Positions 49,941 through 58,796 of a stretch of DNA of 64,000 nt are shown here, piece after piece. The translations under genes and the position numbers were made by a program. Source of the stretch: an uncultured Clostridia bacterium (GTDB taxonomy: Bacteria > Bacillota > Clostridia > Christensenellales > CAG-314). The notes under the pieces are model-generated. The model had not been told where the DNA came from. It searched no databases and saw only the letters and a list, made by a program, of their open reading frames with translations. How positions within the stretch are numbered: position 1 is the first letter of the stretch; every line of letters begins with the position of its first letter. Where the stretch lies: the NCBI GenBank assembly GCA_947586855.1, contig CANPXV010000007.1:21407-85406 (forward strand), read 5' to 3'.

Positions 49941-51590
49941 TCATTTTTTCGTCTTGTACACGCACCCCTCAACGGCGGTCGAGCAGGTTTTTGCCCAATT
50001 TTTAAGGAAACTGCTGCCGTAGTTGCCCACTGACGACTCGTGCAGGCGGTAGCGCATGTTCAGGTCCTTGGTCTTGATGTCCAGGCTTACCTTGCCCTTT
50101 GTCAGGCTGATTTCGATTTCGTCGCCGTCCTGCAACACGCTAAACAGGTTTTGCTCGCCCGTTTCGGGGGTGATGTGCCCCACAACAAAACCGTTGTAGA
50201 AGTCCGCAATACGCCCGTCGGTGATGACGGCAACCTTGTCCTCCAAGCCGTAGCCTTTCAGCAGCGCCAGCGATACGAAAATTTCCTTCATGCCGGGTGC
50301 GCTTTGGGGTCCTTCGCCCTGTATCACAAGCACGTCGCCCGCCTTTATCTCCCTGTGCAGCAGTGCGTCCACGGCCGATTCTTCGCTGCGATACACTTTG
50401 GCACTGCCCACAAAGGAGTTGCCCTTGCCGCCGCATTGCACAAATGCGCCCGCCTCGGCGATATTGCCGTAGATGGTGCGCAGCCTTGCCGAGGGCAAGA
50501 GGCGTTTTTCCACGCTGCGGATGACGTCGGTGTTTTCCGGTATCACGTCGGATAGCTGTTCGGCCAGCGTTATCCCTTGGCTCAGGTGCACTTTGCCATC
50601 TATCAGGCCGCCGCCCAGCAGTTGTTTCAGCATGGCGTACACGCCGCCCGCCTGGTGAAATTGCGTCATTATGCACTTGTTTTCGTCCGCCTTGTTCAGC
50701 AGCACGGGCGTGGATTTTGCCTGTTCGCCAATGGTTTTGAAGCTGACGTTGCGTATACCCACCTCTTTGCAAACTGCGATGAGGTTAAGCAGCGTGGTGG
50801 AGCTTCCTCCGCACGCCAGATCCAGCGTCACAATGTTGTTTACGGACGCCTGCGTAAGCGCCCTGCGGGGCGTCCACTTGTCGTTGGCCAACTTAACTGC
50901 CAATTTGCCCGTTTCAAAGGCGATATTTTTGCGCTCCACCGAGGCGGCAGGTGCGGTGCCGTTGCCTCTTACTGCCAGGCCGAGGGCCTCCATCATGCAG
51001 TTAAAGCTGTTTGCGCCGTATCTTTCGCAATCGGTGCCCAGGCTAAGCGGCAGGTTGCGCTCTAAATTTTCTATCGCCTCGTAGGATGTTTTGCCCGTTT
51101 TGATGCGTGCGATCTGTTCGTAAAGGTGCACAAAGCCGTACTCCTTGCCGCCCTCGCAAAAGGGCATCATTGTGCCCTGACACACAAAAACGGCAGGGAT
51201 ATTTTGCCGAATCGCCCCCAAAAGCATGCCGCAAACGGTGTTCGGCTCGCTTGCGACAAACACCAACCCATCAAAAAACTCGTTGGCACACAGCAGCTCC
51301 ACGGCGTTGGCAGTCAGGTCGCGAGAGGGCAAATCGTACTTTGCGGAAGGCGTGCCGTGCATGGCGGTGCTGTCCGGCGAGGCAACATAGGCCACCTTGG
51401 CATTGGCTTGGGCGGCAATAACGCCTTCTTTTACCTTTTGGCACAGTTGGTCCAGCCCACTGTGTGCGGCGGTGAGGCCGTTTTGGGCGCTGATGATGCC
51501 AATCAGCGGCTTGGCGACGTCAATCCCCAGGCAATTTGCCAATGTTTTTTGCGGAAGCATATCCAATTGTTGAACGATCTCTCTCAGCAT
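49941..51590 (-). CDS. IlvD/Edd-family dehydratase-like protein lacking the usual active-site ligands
   Basis: A 549-residue protein that aligns along its length with dihydroxy-acid/phosphogluconate dehydratases: LPSRDLTANAVELL, GMLLGAIRQNIPAVFV, NCMMEALGLAVRGNGT, QGEGPQSAPGM and VITDGRIADFYNGFVVGHITPE. Key positions differ. The CDKxxPG motif that gives an Fe-S Cys and metal ligands reads SEPNTVCG. The TDGRFSGGSRG loop with the catalytic Ser reads TDGRIADFYNG. One Cys of the third motif (TDCERYGANS) remains. No ilv gene is adjacent. It is either a new activity on the same fold or a protein without dehydratase activity. Confidence 0.8.
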   Translation of the reverse strand: MLREIVQQLDMLPQKTLANCLGIDVAKPLIGIISAQNGLTAAHSGLDQLCQKVKEGVIAAQANAKVAYVASPDSTAMHGTPSAKYDLPSRDLTANAVELLCANEFFDGLVFVASEPNTVCGMLLGAIRQNIPAVFVCQGTMMPFCEGGKEYGFVHLYEQIARIKTGKTSYEAIENLERNLPLSLGTDCERYGANSFNCMMEALGLAVRGNGTAPAASVERKNIAFETGKLAVKLANDKWTPRRALTQASVNNIVTLDLACGGSSTTLLNLIAVCKEVGIRNVSFKTIGEQAKSTPVLLNKADENKCIMTQFHQAGGVYAMLKQLLGGGLIDGKVHLSQGITLAEQLSDVIPENTDVIRSVEKRLLPSARLRTIYGNIAEAGAFVQCGGKGNSFVGSAKVYRSEESAVDALLHREIKAGDVLVIQGEGPQSAPGMKEIFVSLALLKGYGLEDKVAVITDGRIADFYNGFVVGHITPETGEQNLFSVLQDGDEIEISLTKGKVSLDIKTKDLNMRYRLHESSVGNYGSSFLKNWAKTCSTAVEGCVYKTKK

Positions 51591-51779
51591 AACACACCTC
51601 GATGATATTTTACCGTTTTATGCGGCTCTTGTCAACACGGATAGCCCGTGCGTTGCGATTTTTTTACCCATATCGTCATTTTGTCGCTTTGGGGTGGGCA
51701 TCCAAGGCACAGCTCCATAGGCGGATTGTATAATATTTGCGGTCAAGGCGCACACTATCAGGGCATAGGAGGGCGCATT

Positions 51780-52550
51780 GTGAACAAAAAAGTTATCATT
51801 TGCGGTGTGGATACATCCACATTGCCAAAACTTTCCCAAAGCGAATCCGCCGAGCTGCTTGCGGCCATATCCCACGGGGACGGCGCCGCCCGCAACTACT
51901 TTATCAACTGCAATTTGCGCTTGGTGCTGTCCATAGTGCAGCGGTACAGCTACCGTGTGGACGACCCCGACGACCTGTTTCAGATCGGCTGCGTGGGGCT
52001 CATCAAGGCGGTGGATAACTTCAAGGTGGACGTGGGCGTGTGTTTTTCGACCTATGCGGTGCCAATGATAATAGGCGAAATCCGCCGTTTTTTGCGAGAA
52101 GGCTCCATCAGAGTGAGCCGAGGCATACGAGATGTGGCCTATCAGGCGCTGCAAACGAGAGAAAAAATCGAAAGCGAAAGCGTCAACGAGGCCTCGATAG
52201 AGCAAATTGCCGAGGAAATGCAGCTGCCCGTGTTCAAGGTGTTGTATTGTCTGGACGCCATATCCGAGCCTATATCCCTGTCGCAGGCCGTCTACACCGA
52301 CGACGAAGACAGCCTGGCCTTGCAGGACCACATCGCCGACGCCAAATGCTCCGAGACGGCCTGGGCGGAGCACGTTTCGCTGCGGGACGCAATGGATGCG
52401 CTGGACGAAAAGGAGCGCAACATCCTGACAAAACGCTACTTCGAGGGCAAAACGCAGATGGAAGTGTCCCGTGAGATCGGGCTAAGTCAGGCGCAGGTCT
52501 CCCGTCTGGAAAAGAACGCCATGAACCGCCTCCGCACCGAAATGGCATAG
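51780..52550 (+). CDS. sigG: RNA polymerase sporulation sigma factor SigG
   Basis: A 256-residue late forespore sigma factor. The N-terminal KVIICGVDTSTLPKLSQSE is the SigG hallmark (anti-sigma contact region); region 2 is NLRLVLSIVQRYSYRVDDP and FSTYAVPMIIGEIRRFLREG; region 4 ends with the helix-turn-helix TQMEVSREIGLSQAQVSRLE. The start is GTG 51780, 7 bp after AGGAGG. In many Firmicutes sigG follows spoIIGA-sigE; those genes are not here. ylmC follows. Confidence 0.93.
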   Translation: MNKKVIICGVDTSTLPKLSQSESAELLAAISHGDGAARNYFINCNLRLVLSIVQRYSYRVDDPDDLFQIGCVGLIKAVDNFKVDVGVCFSTYAVPMIIGEIRRFLREGSIRVSRGIRDVAYQALQTREKIESESVNEASIEQIAEEMQLPVFKVLYCLDAISEPISLSQAVYTDDEDSLALQDHIADAKCSETAWAEHVSLRDAMDALDEKERNILTKRYFEGKTQMEVSREIGLSQAQVSRLEKNAMNRLRTEMA

Positions 52551-52653
52551 CGGTGCACTTTCAACAACGCAAATTTGCAACGGGCTTGTACCAAAATGTC
52601 CGATATGGTTATTTATCGGGCGGGGCACAGCTATATTAGAATCGGAGCAAATT

Positions 52654-52962
52654 ATGGAAATAAGTTACAGCGAATTGCGCAGCAAGGAAGTCGTCAACCT
52701 GCAAAACGGCGCCCGCTTGGGAAAAATCATCGATATGATCGTGGACAGCAACGGCAAAAGCGTGTTGGGAGTGGTGGTTCCGGGCGTCAAAAAGCTGTTT
52801 CGCCACAGCGAGGATATCTTTGTCCCCTGGTGCAACATCTCCAAGATAGGCGACGACGTGATACTTGTTTCGTTGGATATGACTTCGCTCACGGGCGTGG
52901 TCAAAAGTTCCGAAATGAATCTCGGCAGCGCCGCTTGCCCACCCGACGACGATTTTTTGTAA
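52654..52962 (+). CDS. YlmC/YmxH family sporulation protein
   Basis: A 102-residue PRC-barrel protein: YSELRSKEVVNLQNGARLGK, IDMIVDSNGKSVLGVVV and VPWCNISKIGDDVILVSLD are typical of the YlmC/YmxH family. It follows sigG by about 100 bp, the standard linkage. Its biochemical role is unknown. Confidence 0.88.
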   Translation: MEISYSELRSKEVVNLQNGARLGKIIDMIVDSNGKSVLGVVVPGVKKLFRHSEDIFVPWCNISKIGDDVILVSLDMTSLTGVVKSSEMNLGSAACPPDDDFL

Positions 52963-52979
52963 GCGATTTTACGCCTTGA

Positions 52980-53035
52980 CTATTCTCGAAATCGCCATTT
53001 TGTAGAATAATATGTCACGCATAGTATCCGATTTT
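52980..53035 (+). repeat. Interspersed repeat family 1, copy e
   Basis: CTATTCTCGAAATCGCCATT then TTGTAGAATAATATGTCACG and CATAGTATCCG. TATTCT pairs with AGAATA and GAAAT with ATTTT to give a hairpin. Its 3' half is identical over 30 bases to copy f at 61639. Confidence 0.75.
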
Positions 53036-53133
53036 GCCCCGATTTTGCCCATTTTGGGCAGTTTTTTACATTTTCGCCCGTACTTTCACTCAATCGATTT
53101 TTCATTCGCCAAGAACAATTTTTCGTCAATTTG

Positions 53134-53162
53134 TTGAAATAAACAGCACGCTGCTATATGAT
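53134..53162 (+). promoter_or_regulatory. Promoter of small RNA candidate copy 2
   Basis: TTGAAA at 53134-53139, a 17-bp spacer and TATGAT at 53157-53162. The conserved RNA begins 7 bases later, matching copy 1. Confidence 0.55.
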
Positions 53163-53168
53163 GTGATT

Positions 53169-53243
53169 GTGGCGTTGGGCAATTCCGACCCGACAAACGA
53201 AGTCCATCCACATCAAAGGGTAGCGTTTGTTGCATTTTTTTTC
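53169..53243 (+). ncRNA. Structured small RNA candidate, copy 2
   Basis: GTGGCGTTGGG, TTCCGACC, GAAGTC, ATCCACAT and AAAGGGTA are shared with copy 1 at 44815 in the same order. The GTGG/CCAC, GTTGGG/TCCGAC and GAC/GTC helices are kept. The terminator stem is weaker (GTAGC with GTTGC) but is followed by eight T. No gene lies in the spacer 52963-53661. Confidence 0.55.
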
Positions 53244-53640
53244 TTTTTCTTGACTGGTGGGTAGGCGTTGCCTTTTTTCCAATATCCGTCACTTTTTTTC
53301 TTGTTCACACATCATTCGTGCAATACACCAATGTGCAATCCCGTCGTAGTTGGTGTATTAAACTGTTTTTCGTATTCAATCGCTTTGTTTCCATTTTTTT
53401 TTATAACAAATTGCCTTCGACGCACCCAAGTATCTTTGTTGTATCATACAATCGGTCAACACTTTTACCCTTGCCTTTAACAAGATTTTTCCATTGTTGG
53501 TCCCCACCCCATCCAGCCGTAGTTTTCTATCGCACTTTGCCAAATTTTTCGTTTTTCTCCAGAAATCCCATTCTTTTTTTATTTTCACGAGCGGTCCAAG
53601 CTTATTATTTATTTATATCTATATGTTTGCTTTTTTTTAT
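53244..53640 (+). other. T-rich spacer without a gene
   Basis: About 400 bp, T-rich on the plus strand, with C runs but less pure than the C/T tracts elsewhere. I see no convincing open frame, hairpin terminator or repeat in it. Confidence 0.5.
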
Positions 53641-53655
53641 CTTTTTTGATATAAT
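53627..53655 (+). promoter_or_regulatory. Promoter of the pseudouridine synthase gene, leaderless position
   Basis: TTGCTT at 53627-53632, a 17-bp spacer and TATAAT at 53650-53655. The ATG at 53662 falls on the expected first transcribed base, with no ribosome site. Confidence 0.65.
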
Positions 53656-53661
53656 CATTTT

Positions 53662-54510
53662 ATGCTTCAAGAAATTCAAGTAAAAAGCAAACAGTTGCTC
53701 TCCGATTTGATTGGCGAAAACACCGATTTGGGCTACTATCGCATACAAAAAATCATCAAATCCAAAAGCGTCAAGATCAACGGCGTGCGTGTGGGCACGG
53801 ATATGAACGTCAACGCAGGCGACGTCGTGTACGTCTACCTTGCCGACAGAGAGCGTGACAGCATCGAGGTCGTCTATCGAGACGACAACATCCTCGTGGT
53901 CAACAAAAATGCCGGTATCGAGGTGCAGGGCGAAGGCTCCCTCACGGAGCGCATCAACAACATTCTCACTGACGATGTGGCGGTACCCGTTCACCGTCTG
54001 GATCGCAACACGATGGGCTTGGTGGTGTTTGCCCTCAACAAAACGGCCGAGACGGAGCTGCTGGCCTCCTTCAAAGAGCGGGACATCGACAAAACCTACA
54101 ATTGCATAGTGGTGGGCGCCCCTCAAAAGACGGGCGGCAAGCTGAAAGCTTACCTCTTCAAAGACGCCAAAAAAAGCCTCGTCTACATCTCCGACGAGCC
54201 CAAAAAGGGCTACGTTCCCATCGAAACAAACTACAACCTGCTCAAAAAGTTTGGCGAGCTGTCCCTGCTGGAAGTAAAGCCTATCACGGGGCGCACGCAC
54301 CAGATCAGGGCGCAGTTAGCGCACATCAATTTGCCCATTTTGGGTGACGGCAAGTACGGCATCAACAAAATCAACCGTCGCTACCGTGTCAAAACGCAGT
54401 TGTTGTGCTGCACCAAGGTCACATTCCATTTCAAACAGGGCACGCTGCGCTACCTTGACGGCAAAAGCGTGGTGCTCAACATAGATTTAACCCAGTACTA
54501 CAAGAAGTAA
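53662..54510 (+). CDS. RluA-family pseudouridine synthase
   Basis: A 282-residue enzyme with an N-terminal S4-like part (YRIQKIIKSKSVKINGVRV) and the catalytic RluA domain: VHRLDRNTMGLVVFA holds the catalytic Asp, and GRTHQIRAQLAHINLPILGD is the second family motif. It would convert U to pseudouridine in rRNA or tRNA; which site cannot be told. It is followed after 12 bp by a lipoprotein gene. Confidence 0.9.
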   Translation: MLQEIQVKSKQLLSDLIGENTDLGYYRIQKIIKSKSVKINGVRVGTDMNVNAGDVVYVYLADRERDSIEVVYRDDNILVVNKNAGIEVQGEGSLTERINNILTDDVAVPVHRLDRNTMGLVVFALNKTAETELLASFKERDIDKTYNCIVVGAPQKTGGKLKAYLFKDAKKSLVYISDEPKKGYVPIETNYNLLKKFGELSLLEVKPITGRTHQIRAQLAHINLPILGDGKYGINKINRRYRVKTQLLCCTKVTFHFKQGTLRYLDGKSVVLNIDLTQYYKK

Positions 54511-54522
54511 AAAGAGGTAACA

Positions 54523-55356
54523 ATGAAAAAGTTTTTAGTTGTTTTGATTTTGGCGGCCATGCTGCTTACGCTGTGCGCCTGCGACAGTGTGCCATCTACA
54601 AGATTTTTGTCCGCCTCGCAGGTGGATTCCCTCACCAAAAAGTGTCCCAACCCGCAAGCAGAGGTAACAATCAACTACACTGTCAGCGGCAAGGATATCG
54701 AGGCCAAGATCACCTACGACCTGCTGCTAAGTCAAACGCCCCTTGCCACGCTCAAATTTATCGAGTTGGTCAACGACGGCTTCTACAACGACTCCATCAT
54801 GGACAGCTACGACAGCACCAACCACTACATGACGTTGGGCAGATACCTCTACAAGCCCAGCCAGATCCAGCAGGACAACAAGCTGACCTACTATCGCAAC
54901 CCGTTGGAGGGCAGCTTCAAGGGAGAGTTCAAAAGCAACAACTACAAGCAGCCCAAGGAAGGCTATGCGCAGTTTGACATTTTGTCGCTGGCAATGTACC
55001 ACGACGCCTGGACGGAGACCAACAACACCTTCGACTCGGCCAACGGCTATCTGGTGATGGCGCTTGCCAAAAAGTCGCTCAACTCCGACAACTACGCAGT
55101 GTTTGCCCATTGGAACACCCTGCGCTTGAAGGAGGGCGACTCCGCAGAAAAGGTTTACACTGCGGCAGAAAACGCCCCCTCTTCCGATTTTATCTCACAC
55201 TTGGCGGGCTTTGTTTCCAAGGCCACCAAAACCGTCTATGACGACGCCTCCGAGGCCAATTCTACCAGCTTGCAGTTGATGAGCAATCCCGTCACCGTGC
55301 AAATCAGGATGTTGGGCGACTACGATTGGTCCAAGCTGCCCAAAGTAGGCAAGTAA
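54523..55356 (+). CDS. Lipoprotein with cyclophilin-like domain
   Basis: A 277-residue secreted lipoprotein: MKKFLVVLILAAMLLTLCAC gives a signal peptide with the lipobox Cys at residue 20. The body from about residue 50 recalls peptidyl-prolyl isomerases of the cyclophilin type (VTINYTVSGKDIEAKITYDL, then PLATLKFIELVNDGFYNDSI and the late ALAKKSLNSDNYAVFAHW), but the usual Arg and Phe active-site residues are not clear. A chaperone role outside the membrane is a guess. Confidence 0.65.
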   Translation: MKKFLVVLILAAMLLTLCACDSVPSTRFLSASQVDSLTKKCPNPQAEVTINYTVSGKDIEAKITYDLLLSQTPLATLKFIELVNDGFYNDSIMDSYDSTNHYMTLGRYLYKPSQIQQDNKLTYYRNPLEGSFKGEFKSNNYKQPKEGYAQFDILSLAMYHDAWTETNNTFDSANGYLVMALAKKSLNSDNYAVFAHWNTLRLKEGDSAEKVYTAAENAPSSDFISHLAGFVSKATKTVYDDASEANSTSLQLMSNPVTVQIRMLGDYDWSKLPKVGK

Positions 55357-55371
55357 TTCCCGAAACACCTC

Positions 55372-55399
55372 AGGCAACCGTTTCGGTTGCCTGTTGTTT
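55372..55399 (+). terminator. Intrinsic terminator-like hairpin after the lipoprotein gene
   Basis: AGGCAACCG pairs with CGGTTGCCT around TTT and is followed by GTTGTTTT. It ends only a few bases before the next start codon. Confidence 0.7.
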
Positions 55400-55403
55400 T
55401 GCT

Positions 55404-56702
55404 ATGATAAAAATCAAATCTTTGGACAAAAATTCCATAGCACACAAGGCAAAATTGCGCCCCGATGATGTGGTGGTGGCCTTCGACGGCCAACCCGTTG
55501 CGGATATGTTGGACGTCGCCTACTACGATTCGCAGTCGGATTTTTCCATCACGGTGGATCGCAACGGCAAGCGCCTCTCGTTTGACGTGCACAAGGACGT
55601 CAACAGCCCCATGGGTTGGGATTTCTACGACGAAAGCTACATCGAGCCACGCTGGTGCGCCAACAAATGCGTGTTTTGCTTTGTGGACCAGCTGCCCACG
55701 GGCCAACGCAAAACGCTGTACGTCAAGGACGACGATTGGCGGTTGTCCTTTGTTTCGGGCAATTTTGTCACCCTCACCAACATTTCCGACGGCGACATCG
55801 CCCGTATCAAGCAAAAAAAGTTTTCGCCGCTGTATGTTTCTGTGCACGCCACCGACGACGATTTGCGCCGCAAGCTGCTGGGCAACCCCAAGGCTCGCCC
55901 GATAATGCCCCTTTTGACCGAGCTTGCGCAGTCGGGCATAACGATGTACACGCAGGTGGTGATGTGCCCCGACCTCAACGACGGCGCCGTGTTGCAGCAA
56001 ACGATGGCGGATTTGTTTTTCCTCTATCCCGCCGTGCAAAATCTGGCAGTGGTGCCCGTGGGGCTTACCAAGCACCGTTGCGGACTTAGCCCCATCGATC
56101 CCGTTTCTCAGCAGGTCGCCGCAGCCACTGTGGACGCCGTGGAGCAGTTCGACGCCCAATGTTTCGCCAAAACGGGCAGGCATTTTGTGTATTGTTCGGA
56201 CGAGATGTACATCTACGCCAAGCGAGAGCTGCCCCCGTTCGACTACTACGGCGATTTCGAGCAGCTGGAAAACGGCGTGGGGCTGGTGGCCGATTTGCGC
56301 TATCAATTCGATTTGGCCTTTGCCGACGCCACCTCTGCCAAGCAGGGCAGCTTCACCGTGGTCACGGGACAGGCCGCCGAGCCCTTCATCAACCAACTGA
56401 TTTCCCGTGCCAAAAGTCGTTTTCCTGCGCTCAACGTCAACGTTGTGGCCATTTCCAACCAATTTTTCGGCGAGACGGTCACGGTTGCGGGGCTGGTGGT
56501 GGGCGCCGACATTGTGCAGCAGTTGTCCGCACGCACTGATGTGGGCGACACGCTGTTGCTGCCCCGTGTGATGCTGCGAGAGACCGAGGACGTTTTTCTG
56601 GACGGCATGACGTTGCAGCAGCTTGTTCAAATCACGGGCAAAAAAGTGATAATCACGGCCGACGGTTACGAGCTGTGTCAGGCCATTTTGGAGTGTGACT
56701 GA
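55404..56702 (+). CDS. DUF512 radical SAM-like protein with PDZ domain
   Basis: A 432-residue protein of the DUF512 family: an N-terminal PDZ-like domain (SIAHKAKLRPDDVVVAFDGQ), a radical SAM-type Cys cluster CANKCVFCFVDQLP, and a C-terminal domain with VTGQAAEPFINQLI. Its function is unknown; it almost always lies next to der in Clostridia, as here. ATG 55404 gives the family N-terminus, yet it lies 11 bp after a terminator hairpin and has no ribosome site, so how it is expressed is unclear. It overlaps der by 1 bp. Confidence 0.85.
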   Translation: MIKIKSLDKNSIAHKAKLRPDDVVVAFDGQPVADMLDVAYYDSQSDFSITVDRNGKRLSFDVHKDVNSPMGWDFYDESYIEPRWCANKCVFCFVDQLPTGQRKTLYVKDDDWRLSFVSGNFVTLTNISDGDIARIKQKKFSPLYVSVHATDDDLRRKLLGNPKARPIMPLLTELAQSGITMYTQVVMCPDLNDGAVLQQTMADLFFLYPAVQNLAVVPVGLTKHRCGLSPIDPVSQQVAAATVDAVEQFDAQCFAKTGRHFVYCSDEMYIYAKRELPPFDYYGDFEQLENGVGLVADLRYQFDLAFADATSAKQGSFTVVTGQAAEPFINQLISRAKSRFPALNVNVVAISNQFFGETVTVAGLVVGADIVQQLSARTDVGDTLLLPRVMLRETEDVFLDGMTLQQLVQITGKKVIITADGYELCQAILECD

Positions 56703-58024
56703 TGTCCAAACCCCTTGTTGCCGTTGTCGGCAAGCCCAACGTGGGCAAATCTACATTTTTCAACAAAGTGTGCGGCGGCCGCATATCCATAGTGTCGGAT
56801 ATGCCGGGCGTCACCCGAGACCGCATCTACGCCGACGCCGAGTGGCTGGGCAAAAAATTTACCCTTGTGGATACGGGCGGCATACAGTTCAAAAGCGACG
56901 ATATCATGTTCAAACACATTCGCCAACAGGCGCAGCTTGCGTTGGATCTGGCCGATGTGATACTGTTTTTCTGCGACTACAAAACAGGCCTCACGGCGGA
57001 GGATCTGGACGTGGCCAAGCTGTTGCGCAAGGCCAACAAACCCGTTGTTTTGGTGGTCAACAAGGTAGATAACTTTCTCGACGCCGACCTTTCCGACTTC
57101 TATTCGCTGGGTTTTGGAGAGTTTTTTCCCATCGCAGCCGAGCAAAAGCAGGGTCTTGGCGACCTGTTGGACAGCGTTATCGCCCATTTTCCCCCGCAGG
57201 ACGACGCCGAAGAGGCCGACGCCATCAAGATTGCGGTAGTGGGCAAGCCTAATGCGGGCAAATCCTCGCTTGTCAACAAAATCCTCGGATACGACCGCAC
57301 GATTGTATCGGACATGGCGGGCACCACCCGAGACGCCGTGGACACGCCCTTTACCTACAACGGCGCCAACTATTTGATAATCGACACTGCCGGCATGCGC
57401 AAAAAGCGCTCGATCGAAAGCGACACCGTCGAGCAATACAGCGTCATGCGTGCGCTCAACGCCGTGCGCCGTGCCGATGTGTGCCTCATCGTGCTGGACG
57501 CCGCCGAGGGATTGTCCGAGCAGGACGTCAAGATTGCGGGATACATTCACGAGCAGGGCAAGCCGTCCGTCGTGGTCATCAACAAGTGGGACCTCATCGA
57601 AAAGGACACGCACACGGTGGAGCTTTTCAAAAAGAAGCTGTCCGCCGACCTGGCCTTTATGGACTATTTCCGCTATATCACCGTGTCGGCGCTTACGGGG
57701 CAGCGTGTGGGCAAACTTATGGACGAGGTAAACTATGTGTACGCCAAATCCACATTCCGTTGCAGCACGGGCATGCTCAACGACGTTGTCACCGACGCCG
57801 TGAGAGCGGTAGAGCCCCCTTCGAAAAACGGCCGCCGAGCCAAAATCAAATATGCAACGCAGCCCTCAACGCAGCCGCCCACATTTGTATTTTTCACCAA
57901 CAATGCCGATCTGGTGCATTTCTCCTATCGGCGCTATCTGGAAAACTATCTTCGTCGGGCGTTTTCGCTGGACGGCACCCCACTAAAACTGATATTTCGC
58001 GACGGAAGCGACAAGGAAGAATAA
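56702..58024 (+). CDS. der: Ribosome-assembly GTPase Der (EngA)
   Basis: A 440-residue protein with two tandem GTPase domains and a KH-like C-terminus, required for 50S assembly. G1 motifs are GKPNVGKST (domain 1) and GKPNAGKSS (domain 2); G3 are DTGGI and DTAGM; G4 are NKVD and NKWD. It overlaps the DUF512 gene and plsY by 1 bp each. Confidence 0.95.
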   Translation: MSKPLVAVVGKPNVGKSTFFNKVCGGRISIVSDMPGVTRDRIYADAEWLGKKFTLVDTGGIQFKSDDIMFKHIRQQAQLALDLADVILFFCDYKTGLTAEDLDVAKLLRKANKPVVLVVNKVDNFLDADLSDFYSLGFGEFFPIAAEQKQGLGDLLDSVIAHFPPQDDAEEADAIKIAVVGKPNAGKSSLVNKILGYDRTIVSDMAGTTRDAVDTPFTYNGANYLIIDTAGMRKKRSIESDTVEQYSVMRALNAVRRADVCLIVLDAAEGLSEQDVKIAGYIHEQGKPSVVVINKWDLIEKDTHTVELFKKKLSADLAFMDYFRYITVSALTGQRVGKLMDEVNYVYAKSTFRCSTGMLNDVVTDAVRAVEPPSKNGRRAKIKYATQPSTQPPTFVFFTNNADLVHFSYRRYLENYLRRAFSLDGTPLKLIFRDGSDKEE

Positions 58025-58728
58025 TGTTTGATATTTTTGTACAATATTGGTGGCAATTTTTGCTGCTGGCGATAGCAAGTTACCTGTTCGGCAACATCAA
58101 TTTTGCCGTGATTTTCAGCCACGCTTTCAAACGGAAGGACGTCCGCGATTACGGCAGCGGCAATGCGGGCACGGCTAACATGTTCCGTGTGTTTGGTCTA
58201 CGCATGGGCGCACTCACCTTTGTGTGCGACGTTGTCAAGGGCGTTGTGCCCTGTGTGCTGGCCAAGTACGCCATATTTTGGTGGTCGGGCTACGATGTGG
58301 CGGTGACGTCGGGCTATGTCGCAGGTCTGTTTGCCGTCGTTGGGCACATTTTTCCCGTCTTTTACAAATTTAAGGGCGGCAAGGGCGTTGCCACGGCGAT
58401 AGGCGTCTGTTTTACGTTGCAGCCGATGCTCTCCGTCTGCCTGATTTTGCCCTGCGTCATCATTTTGTTGGCGTCCGACCGCACATCCATCATGAGCATG
58501 TTCCTTTCCGTGGTGGAAATTGTGTGGTGCTGGGTGTTTTACGCCGTGCATATCGATTGGAAGGTGATGTACACCAATATCGACGCATTTTGCTGCCTGA
58601 TGAACACGCTGATGTTTGTGCTGGTGATCTATGCCCACCGTCACAACCTCGTCAGGCTGATCAAGGGCACCGAAAACCGCACCGGCATACGCAAAGCGCT
58701 GAGGGGCAAGTCGGATAAAATTTTGTAA
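58024..58728 (+). CDS. plsY: Acyl-phosphate glycerol-3-phosphate acyltransferase
   Basis: A 234-residue membrane enzyme placing the first acyl chain on glycerol-3-phosphate. Motifs: SYLFGNINFAVIFS, the phosphate-binding GSGNAGTANMFRVFG, and FKGGKGVATAIG. About six membrane helices are visible. The start overlaps the der stop (TAATG). It acts with FakA-type acyl-phosphate supply, encoded at 37.5 kb. Confidence 0.93.
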   Translation: MFDIFVQYWWQFLLLAIASYLFGNINFAVIFSHAFKRKDVRDYGSGNAGTANMFRVFGLRMGALTFVCDVVKGVVPCVLAKYAIFWWSGYDVAVTSGYVAGLFAVVGHIFPVFYKFKGGKGVATAIGVCFTLQPMLSVCLILPCVIILLASDRTSIMSMFLSVVEIVWCWVFYAVHIDWKVMYTNIDAFCCLMNTLMFVLVIYAHRHNLVRLIKGTENRTGIRKALRGKSDKIL

Positions 58729-58749
58729 CCGACGCAAAAAAAAGAAAAG

Positions 58750-58771
58750 TTCGCCGCAGGGCGAATTTTTT
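58750..58771 (+). terminator. Intrinsic terminator after plsY
   Basis: TTCGCC / GGCGAA stem with six T after it. Confidence 0.8.
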
Positions 58772-58796
58772 GTAGCGGGACAAACCGCACGCAACC

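Noticed and set aside
49731..49965. Short minus-strand frames near the GGTGCGGCGAGGTG repeats
   Set aside because: They span the repeat and terminator and lack ribosome sites.
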